Origin: Azadirachta indica
Taxonomy: Eukaryota > Streptophyta > Magnoliopsida > Sapindales > Meliaceae
Direction: 5' to 3'
Length of the DNA: 64,000 nt
Assembly (NCBI GenBank): GCA_022749755.1
Contig: CM040452.1
Coordinates: 2,498,350-2,562,349 of the forward strand
Shown: positions 1-10,637 of the stretch, piece by piece
Position numbering within the stretch: the stretch's first letter is position 1
Layout of the letters: every line of letters begins with the position of its first letter
Made by a program: the position numbers and the translations under genes
Notes under the pieces: generated by a model
The model's database searches: none
What the model was told of the DNA's origin: nothing
The model's input: only the letters and a program-made list of their open reading frames with translations

Positions 1-2880
1 GTTTGGTATAAAGTTTTAATTTTTATGAAAGTCGAAGGAAAGAAAGAAGACGAAACAATTAATGGCCAAGACCGTAAGAGAGAGAGAGAGTTGAAAAAGA
101 TTCTAATAGAAAGAGAAAATGAGAGGATCGGCTTTGGGAATATCAGAGCCTAGAAGTAGTAGAGAAGTAAAAACTTGTACTTTTGTTTTTGTTTTTCTAA
201 AGTGTTTTTTTTTTTTTTTTTTTATCTTCTTTGTGTTTTCATTTTTGTTTCTGTAGTCTTTGTGAATATTTTCTTACTTCCTGTGTTGTTCAACTTTTAG
301 GCTAGTGCTTTATAGTTGTAAAGATTCTTCTTTCTTTTCTTCATTTTTTTAGAAAAATAACAGTAATATAGAGTTGGCATTCAACTTTGACCCAAATTGA
401 TAGGATATTATCAAGGGCATAGATATAATACAATAATTTTTCAGTGCAGTCACTGTATTTAAATAGTTATGTTATTTAAAATGAAATCTATATAATCAAT
501 TTAAGGTAGAGATCACCTACAAACTATGTTTGAAATCTCATTTTTCGTAGATATATCCTATAATAATTGTATACTTATGACTCATTTATTAATTGATAAT
601 CGTTAATCTTCTACAGTAAGGTAAATATTGACTTTTTAATACTATTATTAATAAGATTGTTACGTAATTTTAAATATATCAAGTATTATTATCACAGATG
701 TTTCAATACAGTAATATTATTATTATTAAAATTATTATAAAATTAATAATATTATTATACAACATCAAATACGGCGCGTCACGTTAGTTAAGATATTTCG
801 ATTTTGTAATCGTATTATTCTTTAAATTTATTATAAAAGAAGTTATACAGTTTATCGTTTTTTAGATATTCTCTCAATCTTTCTATATTTAAAATGAAAT
901 GACATTCATTAGTGAAATTACATAATAATATAATAGATTGTCTTAAAAATTATATAAAAATTTATCATCTAATTGATAATTTTACTTTAATTTGAAATAA
1001 TATTTAAAAAATGTTGTACTTGTTCTATCTTTTTTCTTCACATTGTTCATACATTTAAACAAAAATGCTACAATAATAAATACGAGCCAGAATCATATTC
1101 AAATACATAATGTTATTAAATAAATCTTGATAAATGAAATTAAACAATGAATTATGAAATAATATCATATGATAGTGTCACTTAGTGTAATACGATCAAT
1201 GTCACCGACTACTGACTAAATTATTTGTCACATTTAGAAATCCTTTTTATATACTTGAAAGTTAAATTTATTTTACAATTAAACTCTCTACTTTTTTCAA
1301 CTTTGTTTATAATACAAAACAAAAGCGTATTATACATAGCATTTATAATAATGGAGTCGATAGTTGCAATTATTGTTTTGCTTACCACTAAAATAAGCAA
1401 TGGTTTTGGTGTGATCACAAGAAAATGGATTACATGTGAATTCAAAATGGTGAAAGAAAAAGGACAAGAAAAGTAAGTCCACTTTCTTCTTTAATTTAGA
1501 TTTGGTCAAAGAGAATTGGTCCAAGTATGACTATGTATTTTATCCTCAAATAAATGAAATTGCTTTCCAAAACTGTAACCACTAAAGTCATATTGATTTG
1601 TTTGAATTTAATTTCATTAATGGGTCATGTATTCCCACTCGTTATCATGAGCCGTGTCAAACATGCAACCGTTCATTTTTCACCTAATTTTTATATGTTA
1701 TAATATCTATTTTACTATTTCAACGATAAAAATGTTTAATTGATTTTGATTGATGAGTTTATGTTATTAAAAGTCCAATTCAAAGTAGCTCAGATAGTTT
1801 AGGATATGGTCGATACTTTAACTACCTTGAATTTGAATAATAATAGATAAAAATTTTGTATTTCACGTAAGTGAAATTTTTCATTCTCATTTAATTTTTT
1901 TTAAAAGAAAATTTGATTAAAAGTATTAAAGAAAAAGTGTTGTGCATAAGCGTTTATAATATTTTTAAAAAAATTTAATGAAATGTATTGTTTCGTACTC
2001 AATTTAAAAAATTATCTCCATTTTTAATTAAATTTGACAAGCAGCCAAAAAATAAGTGGCTAAATAAATGAATAAATGCTTATTTTTCATAATTACTTAT
2101 ATTGTGGTCAAGAGGCAGGCTTTTTAAATGAAAGTCCTAGCTTCCACCTTGCCTCTTTACAAGGGTATATGTTTTCATCCCAAGTAGGACTACTATGTAA
2201 ATTCATCAGATATTATATGTGGGACTATTATATTAGAGTATCAATAAATTTTCTTTTATCTGATATATTTTCATCGCAAACATCACCCAAATTGGATACA
2301 AATGTTCAAATGGCGCTAAACTCGATTTGATCAAAACTTTTAAATTTTTAAAAAATTTTCAACATAATATTAATAAATTGTAATTATAGCATTAAAAAAA
2401 TTACTTATATTGTGTTAAAGTGAAAGAAATTTTTACAAATTATTTAACAAAATAGTTGTCCAATTGAAAGCATTAAAAAGAAAATGTTTTCATTATCGTT
2501 TATGCACTTTAGCTTTTTTTTAACTTTTTAAAAAAATTTCACTAAAATATCCACTATTTCGCTTAAAGTACTTTATTTTATTAAGTAATAGGCGAATTTT
2601 GTACTAATTTAAAAAATTACCTCTAATATTAATTAAATTTGAAAGTCCAGAACAATTGGGGGTATTCAAAGTCTTCCGAGCTCGCCTCCTCGAAAGACAT
2701 TTTTGCCAGCCAAAGACAAAGCTAGCCCTCCTCAACAAAATCTCAGAGTCCCATAGCAAAAAGAAAAATAAAAAAGAAATATTATTCAAAATTGTTAGAC
2801 AAAATAATTAAAGAAATAGATGAGGACAAATACTCTATTCAAGAATTTTCAACAAGTTCGTCACTAGATTAGAATGATAA
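1..2880. other. AT-rich intergenic DNA, no gene recognised
   Basis: No open frame here resembles a known protein, and the longest (2076-2330) has no recognisable motif. The first 350 bases are less AT-biased, with GA-rich and T-rich tracts that could be the 5' flank of a gene lying to the left, but no start or splice structure can be followed. A stretch near 1930-2060 is loosely similar to 2490-2640 (both end in an A/T-rich run followed by a shared AATTAAATTTGA word), which suggests old repeat copies. Nothing else is supportable. Confidence 0.6.
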
Positions 2881-2895
2881 TCCTTTTGATAGACC

Positions 2896-4282
2896 ATTTA
2901 TTCAAGATCCTTTTGAATTATAAAATTTTGTGGACTCTACAGTTCAATTATTCAAGACAAAACTATTCAATTATCAGAAAAAGACAAAACTGCATTTGAC
3001 ACAAAAGCATATAAAGCCCGTAACCAACAACAAGCATCTTACCTTATTTAAAAGTTGTGTTCAATTATTTTACTTTTGTCCAAAGTTGAAATTATTGTAC
3101 TCAATTATTCAAAATTTTAATTATCATTGCAAGTTTTGTAGGCTAATTACTCGTGTATAAATTCCTCTTCGTCCTCTATTTTTAGGCGGAGGTTAATTTT
3201 AGAAACCAATTTGGAGGCGAATTGAAAACTCAAAACCTTTGTAAAATTTAGCTATCGATAAAATATAGCTATTCTCAAAACTCATTTATTCTTACTTCAC
3301 AAAAAACTCATACAATATTTTATTCCTTCTTTACAAATTTCAAAAAAATCTTTAATTTTCATATATTTCAAAATATTTTCAATTTACTTACTCATTAATT
3401 CTCTAAATTCTTATCCATCTTGGGTATTATTGGTATTAGAGTCAGAGATTTTCAAAATTGTAGAGTACTATTAAATTATTTGTATAGTCTTAAATTAGTA
3501 CTATCAAATATGCTATAATTTATATTTCTTAATATTTACTCAATCAAAAATTAACCACACAATCAAGTGGGAGAAATTTTTAGAAGAGTAAGAATTTTAT
3601 GAATAATTAAACTTTATATTTGTAGCATTATCCTAAATTAACAAGTAACTTTTTAGACATTTTAATTTTATAATTTTGAAAATATAATTTTTTATTAACC
3701 ACCCACTTAATTTTTTTATTTTTATTCTTCCTTTTAGAAGAGGAATCTTAGCATCCCCACATTTATATTGTCCTCTTGCCACTATCTAATATTTATCTTT
3801 ACGAACTATTATATTCCACTACTTGTTTGAAATGATTAAGACCTCAAACCAAAAATATATATATACATATATATAAATGTTGTCATTGACCTTGGGAATA
3901 AAATGGATAATTAATTTCAACTTTTTTTCTAAATTAAAACGGAATAATTAAGTAAAGTAAATTGAGAAAGGAACCCGAAAAAGAGAATCACAACAATCAC
4001 TTCAAATTTATAAAAAACAAAAAAAAAAGAAAATTAAAAATGGACAATATCATAATGTTTTATGGAGGGATTTTTCTTATTGTTTAAAAAAACTGAAACA
4101 TCTATAATCATTTTGTTGTCATGTAACGAATCAAAATGTTCACTTTTCTGATTAATTTTTTGGATTTAATTTGTCTTGGTTAAAGGCTACAAAATCCACT
4201 AATTTGTGCTTTAAAAATATTCTCAATTAATGGATAATATTTAAAAAATAAAAAATTACGTAAATTTTGTTGTATTTTCCCT
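2896..4282 (+). repeat. Direct repeat copy A (retroelement-like, non-coding)
   Basis: This 1.39-kb block is repeated in the same orientation at about 4858-6213. The pairing is clearest from 3060 onwards, for example ACTTTTGTCCAAAGTTGAAA at 3071 and at 5023, and CACACAATCAAGTGGGAGAA at 3557 and at 5510. It contains a TATAAA box (3155) and, about 275 bp downstream, a TGGTATTAGAG word (3430). That word resembles the initiator-tRNA-Met primer-binding site used by plant LTR retrotransposons and pararetroviruses. No gag/pol frame is present. It is either a truncated retroelement or part of a larger compound repeat. The boundaries were judged by eye. Confidence 0.65.
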
Positions 4283-4838
4283 TATATATTTTGCTGTATT
4301 TTCTATTTATTTGAAATTTTGAATGATTTTTTTTAACAAAAACCTTTTTTTTTTCTCTAAAGCTTGGTTAAACGATGTTGGAGCCAACCTCTAATTCGTC
4401 TTTAAAAAAAGATTTATAATGATTGCTTCAATTTCGTAGATTGATTATAAATGTATTAGTAGTGATTGATATACTAATTATAAAAGGAAAAAAAAAAAGA
4501 TATGATATAAGCTAATACAACACTATTGTATAATTATAACTTATTCATGATATTTATTTTTATTAATTGTATTGATTTTATCTTATATTATATTATATAT
4601 TTTTTATTTAAATTATAATAAATATTATATTGTATTATTGTTGAAGTGAACAAAATGGATGGTATTCCATGTTTTCTTCTTCCAGCATTTTATAAATATA
4701 ATATTATTTCTTTTTATAATTTAAGGTATCAATACTTTTTCTCCTCTTGACTCCAAAATTCAAATAAAAGTTTTTAAAATTCTTTATAAAAAAAAATTTT
4801 GTTATTACAATCAAACAAATTTACATAATTTTTTTTAG
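4281..4838 (+). repeat. Left arm of a ~540-bp inverted repeat
   Basis: This arm is the reverse complement of about 6186-6727. Matching landmarks include CTTATATATTTTGCTGTATT at 4281 (mirrored near 6725), AAGCTTGGTTAAACGAT at 4361 (mirrored near 6640), and CTCTTGACTCCAAAATTCAA at 4744 (mirrored near 6290). The arms flank direct repeat copy A'. No matching short target duplication was found immediately outside the arms, so transposition as one unit is not shown. Confidence 0.7.
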
Positions 4839-4857
4839 AAAAAAAAAGGATCTTGCC

Positions 4858-6213
4858 ATTCAATCAGGACCCTTTTGAGCTATTAAAAAAAAGAGCTCAG
4901 TACAATTATTTAAAGTTACTTAATTATCAAGAGAAGATAAGGCTGTTTTCACTAGAAAGACATATGAAGCTCGTGACTGACATCAGGCATCTATTTTATT
5001 CAAAAGTTATATTCAATTGTTTTACTTTTGTCCAAAGTTGAAATTATTGTATTCAATTATTGAAGATTATAATTGTTGTTGTAAGTCTTGAAGGCTAGAT
5101 ACTCGTGTATAAATTCCTCTTCGTTCTCCATTTTAGGTATAAGTTTATTTTAGAAACTAATTTGGAGGCGAATTGGAAATTCAAAACCTTTATAAAATTT
5201 AGCCAACAATAAAATATTCTTGTTCTCAATAATTGTTTGTTCTTATTTTATTTCCAAAAGCTTATACAATATTTTATTTCTTCTTTACAAATTTCAAAAC
5301 AATCTTTAATTTTCATATATTTCAAAATATTTTCAACTTATTTACTTATTAATTCTCTAAATTTTGATCCATCATAGGTATTATTGGTATCAGAATTAGA
5401 AATTTTTGAAATTGTTTAGTACTATCAAATTATTTGTAGAGTCTTAAATTAGTATTATCAAATATGCTATAATTTATATTTCTTAACAGTTACTCAATCA
5501 AAAATTAACCACACAATCAAGTGGGAGAAATTTTTAGAAGAGTAAGAATTTTATAAATAATTAAACTTTATACTTGTAGCATTATCCTAAATTAACAAGT
5601 AACTTTTTAGACATTTTAATTTTATAATTTTAAAAATATAATTTTTTATTAACCACCCACTTAATTTTTTTTATTTTTATCTTCCTTTAGAAGACGAATC
5701 TTAGCATCCCCACATTTATGTTGTCCTCTTACCACAATCTAATATTTATCTTCAAGAACTATTATATTCCACTACTTGTTTGAAATGATTAAGACCTCAA
5801 ACGAAAAAATATATATAAATGTTGTCTATGACCTTGGGAATAAAATGGATAATTAATTTCAACTTTTTTTCTAAATTAAAATGGAATAATTAAGTAAAGT
5901 ACATCGAGAAAGGAATCCGAAAAAGAGAATCACAACAATCACTTCAAATTTATAAAAGAAAAGAAATTAAAAATGAACAATATCATAATGTTTTTTATGG
6001 AGGGAGGGATTTTTCTTATTGTTTAAAAAAATTAAAACATCTATAATCATTTTGTTGTCATAAAACGAATCAAAATGTTCACTTTTCTAATCAATTTTTT
6101 GGAGTTAATTTGTCTTGATTAAAGCCTACAAAACCCACTAATTCGTACTTTAAAAATATTCTCAATTAATAGATAGTATTTAAAAAATAAAAAATTATGT
6201 AAATTTTGTTGTT
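4858..6213 (+). repeat. Direct repeat copy A' (retroelement-like, non-coding)
   Basis: This is the second copy of the 2896-4282 block and lies between the arms of the inverted repeat. TATAAA is at 5108, and a better-preserved primer-binding-site-like word, TGGTATCAGAA, is at 5385. Relative to copy A there are many substitutions and small indels, so the duplication is not recent. The short frames inside it (such as 4853-5041) have no recognisable product. Confidence 0.65.
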
Positions 6214-6727
6214 GATTGTAATAACAAGATATTTTTTTTATAAAGAATTTACAAAAATTCTATTTGAATTTTGGAGTCAAGAGGAGAAAAAGTATTGATA
6301 CCTTCAATTTAAAAAAAAATATTATATTTATAAAACGCTGAAAGAAGATACCATTCATTTTGTTCACTTCAACAATATTACAATATAATATTTATTATAA
6401 TTTAAATAGAATATATATAATATAATATAAAATCAATACAATTAATAACAATGAATATCATGAATCAATTATAATTATAAAATAAAGTCATATTAACTTA
6501 TATCATATCATTTTTTTTTTCTGTAATTGGTATATCAATCATTACTAATACATTTATAATCAATCTACGGAATTGAAGCATCATTATAAATCTTTCTTTA
6601 AAGATGAATTAGAGAAGGGTTGGCTCCAATATCGTTTAACCAAGCTTTAGAGTAAAAAAAAAAAGTTTTTGTTAAAAAAAATCATTCAAAATTTCAAATA
6701 AATAGAAAATACAGCAAAATATATAAG
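6186..6727 (-). repeat. Right arm of the ~540-bp inverted repeat
   Basis: Reverse complement of 4281-4838. The outer end reads CAGCAAAATATATAAGG before unrelated GC-richer sequence (GGCCCACGTGGCCC) begins at about 6728. With the left arm it could form a very long hairpin with a 1.35-kb loop, or it may be the terminal inverted repeat of a non-autonomous DNA element. Confidence 0.7.
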
Positions 6728-8900
6728 GCCCACGTGGCCCAACAGGCCCATATGTCTAAGTCGCCAAGTGAAGTAGTCTTTAGTTCTCTAAATGTTTATA
6801 ACTGCAATCCATAGCACCATATTACAATAAAATGCAGGAAAATTCCTAATTTTGATTGAGTTGTGATGGACATATAAACTTTTTTATATAAATTATGATA
6901 TATAAATTGATGTACCTTAATTATTTTTATCGTTACACAAATCGCATTATTTATTCTTATTAGTTGTATTAATTTTGTATTTTCATCTATCAATTCTATT
7001 ATGTTACTTTAGTTTATAGCCAATACTTTGTACGTATAATTTGTGTATCCTTAATGTTTGTTCATTTCTTTTATCTTTCGTTTAATCATTTTTAACTCAA
7101 CGATTGTTAAATTAAGAATAAAATTTTAAAAATTTTTAAAGTTAATATCATTTACATACTTTCTAATATTTATTTTAATTTATTTTCTTTTTATACAATT
7201 ATCATAAATGAACCAAAATTTTGTACTAATATGAACTTACTTTATTTTTTAAAAATATTTTAACACATCTATATTTTATTTATTTAAAATCAAGATTTAA
7301 TTTCTCTAATTGCATTCATCTCTTCATTCGCATAAAAGTTTATATCTGCTATCTAGCTTTTAGTTTGATAGTTAACTAAACTCACCTTTAATGGTACAGT
7401 GAGTTTGAATCTCATTAGTTGGTGAGATTTCTCACTATAAGTGGATTTATTTTTGAGAAAATTTTGATTAAACCTTCCTCTCATTAAGGACAAACTCTTG
7501 ATTAGTGAGTGAATTGTAACAATATTTGTATTTTCACAACATTATAAATAGAGTTTCTATCAAATATATGTAGATTGTAAATAACAAATAGTTTTATAGC
7601 GTAACAAAAACAAAAAAGTAAAAGTTTATATCTTATCTAAACGCGATCTTTCAATGTTATTTTTTGAGCTATTTTTCTAAATTATAATTTCCTTATATAT
7701 AATAATAATATAAATAAATAAATGATACATTGGTAGATACGCTCGGTAAAAAAGCTTATCCGGCAAAATGTTTCAAATTTTGAATTTAATTATTATTATA
7801 TAGATTTCCCTGTCCCATATGTACCCCATCTGTAAATAACCAACGCCCCCAAAACAGTAGAAAATATTCCATTTAACTCCCTAAAGTTGGCTTGAATATC
7901 AATCAAGTCCCTATTTGATTTGTATTTAACAAAACTTTTTATGACCTGTGAGAGTGAATTATTAATTATTAATTATTAATTTATTTAATAACAATATGTA
8001 TTAAAATTGAAAAAATTATGGCGACAAACTTACTCATTTTTATTCAACACATTTACATATAAAAAATTGCTGTGAACATGTTTAATTGAGTTTTGAAAAT
8101 ATTTTTTTTTTTGAAAATCACAAATAAAAAGCAAAATTTTTAATTATTTTTAATCAATTTTAAAAATATTTATCGAATAAATTATAATTGTTTAATTAAA
8201 AAATTATAGTTTAAACTGTAATTTTTCATTTTAAAACAATAAATTTTTTAAAAATAAAAAATAAAAAAACAATTTAAAAATTTACTTATATTTTTATATT
8301 ATTTCGTGAACGGTTAGATTTAAGTGCTTTTAATAATTTAAATTAAATTTAATATATATATTAATTAGATGTATTAATTATATATTAATTATATTTGTTC
8401 GATTTAATTTTATTTGTTGGAGATAAATAAATCTCAGTAATTGTTACAAAGCCATGAGATTATCTTTCCTTTCCTCATTAACAAAATACCAAACGTATTC
8501 TTACTCTTTCTATTTTTTTAAAAATAATTATTTTAATTTATAAAAATAATTTCCAAAAATATAATTTCATTAAAACGTTACTCAGACGGCGGGTAAGGAA
8601 ATAGAGAGAAATTAGGCATTCTACAAAGTCAACAAGGGCAAAATAGTCAATAAAATTAAAATATTAATAAGTACATACCTACATGTATGACGTTAACCGA
8701 GGTGTGACATATCCATCTGCTTCCGTTTAAGCGTGCGCTTCGGTGACCGAGTTCTTTCTCTGCAACTAACCCCACATACCGACGTGTACGCTCCAGATCA
8801 CTTCAATTGATCGAACATTGACGGTTCTGATCCAACCAAACTCGCTCCGTACTTAAAGAAGGGCCCCGAGACAAATGCAATGCAAGTGGTCCAGTCTTCC
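6728..8900. other. Intergenic DNA and distal AGO4 promoter
   Basis: No coding region is seen. Most of the stretch is AT-rich. From about 8690 to 8900 it becomes GC-richer, with an ACGT-core motif (CCGACGTGTACG near 8780) and GGGCCCCG near 8861. This fits the proximal promoter of the AGO gene whose first exon follows. No convincing TATA box was identified. Confidence 0.5.
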
Positions 8901-8940
8901 ATTTAAACTGAAATTCAGTTCTACTCTTTTACTCTCAGAG

Positions 8941-10637
8941 CGTTGTTACACACAGTGAAGAGCAGTTGAAAGTCTTGCGTTAGGGTTTTGAAATTTCACT
9001 GTAAGCTATCAATTTCTCGGTTCTGAACCATAGGTCTTATGCTTGTTTTGTTGCATGTTTTCTTATGGTTGAGTTCGTTTCTGACAATTTTTTTTGGTTT
9101 TTGGAAGTGTTTTCTGGTTGATTTTCTACAATGTTGATCTGTTTTCGTTTTGGTTTCATGATCCTGACTTGTTTTGTTTGTTGTGATATTATTTTTCTGT
9201 AACTGTCAGTGTTTATAGTCGTATAAGTATTTGTTGTCAGCTTATTTTTTTAACATATTAAATTTTTTTAATTATCATTGTGTCTCTCTGAGTTAAAGTT
9301 CTTAACTTTATCCTGAAGTAAGCCTAAAAATGGGTTGAGTTTAAAAATGACGTTGCATTTCTGAACGTCGTATTTGTTTTTGTTTCTTATTTCTCGCTTT
9401 TAAGCACGATCTGTTTTTATTTCCGTTGATTTTCTCTCTGCGTGTTGCAAAACTCCCCAGGCTTTACCTTCTCGGAACCGTCAGGTAGTGTTTTCAGTGA
9501 ATGCATGTTTTTTTTTTGCTTGCATGTTGGGCGGCCTAGTTTTTTCTGTGTCAAAGAAACTCCTTTTTGGTAATGCTTCTGCTGTTTTCCTTTTTTCGTG
9601 TTGTTTATGTGCTTGTATGCGCGGCTCTTTTATTTTCATGGTTCTTTTTTTAATCTTAAAGCTACTTTGCAAAAGTGTAATTTTAAATGTGATGCTGAGG
9701 GTCTGCTAATTAGGAGCTTTCACCAAGTTATCTGGGGTTCTCAAATAATTTTTGTTCTATGCAAAGAGTTTCTGGATTTTTATTTTATGGAGCGTTCTTC
9801 TGTTTTCTTGCATGTTATTTTATTAGTTGCTAGTAAACATTGTGAAACCTGTAAGTTAAATACATTCCATTGGCAGTATACACACTGTTTACAATGTTTG
9901 GGTTTTTATGTTCTTCTTTCCTGCGTACCAATTTTCTTCTGTTCGGTGTTTTCTTTAGGCCTTGTTGTTGGTTTGAATGTGTATCTCTCCCTTGTCGACT
10001 GTGTAATGTGTATGATTTTTAAATGTTCTATTTTCCCCATATTATTTCTTGGTTAACTTGTGTGCTCTGCTGTTTGAATTGTTTTCTTGAGCATATTGTG
10101 GTGTGAATCTGAGTTTTAACTGTCTGAGTCAATCATAGGGTTCATGAGAAGTGCTGTAGGTGTTATTTGAAGTGTAAACTCTGATATGCTGCCCTGCTGT
10201 TGGCATGCTATTTGTTGAATGTCTTGGAGTCATTTTTTCTGTTCACATTGTGAAATGGTCAAGCTTTGGTTTTTCGGTCTCATGTTCTTGTTTTTCAAAT
10301 GCTATTTGTTGATTTAATATGTTAGTCATGTGGTTTTCAAATTCTATATAGCCTTTTTTTCATATCATGGACTTTCAAACTTCATTTTGTTGTTTCCTTT
10401 TGTTCACAATGGAATTCTCCTTCTCTCTTTTTTTGCCTTAGTGCTTTCTCTGGTGTTTTATTATATGTTACTGCACGTGTGCCATAAATTTGTTTGCATT
10501 TTCTTTTCTGACTTTAATTGAATATGCTGTACATATTCCCATTTCTTTCTCAGAATTTCATACTTTGATGATTTCCTTCTTCTTTTATCTGATTTTTGCT
10601 ATATTTTCATATGCCTTTATTTTTTCTTCATTAGGAT
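8941..10637 (+). promoter_or_regulatory. AGO4-like 5'UTR exon and 1.6-kb leader intron
   Basis: A non-coding leader exon ends at CACT|GTAAGC (intron begins at 9001). The intron ends at TTCATTAG (10634), only three bases before the ATG. The intron is strongly T-rich on the plus strand, as plant introns are, and contains no protein family signature even though a 152-codon frame (9598-10056) happens to be open. A long leader intron directly before the start codon is a common enhancer of expression in constitutive plant genes. The start of transcription, probably within 8900-8945, is a guess. Confidence 0.6.

Noticed and set aside
9598..10056. 152-codon open frame on the plus strand
   Set aside because: It lies wholly inside the AGO4 leader intron. 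The translation is a low-complexity Phe/Leu/Cys/Val-rich string from T-rich intron DNA, with no family signature.
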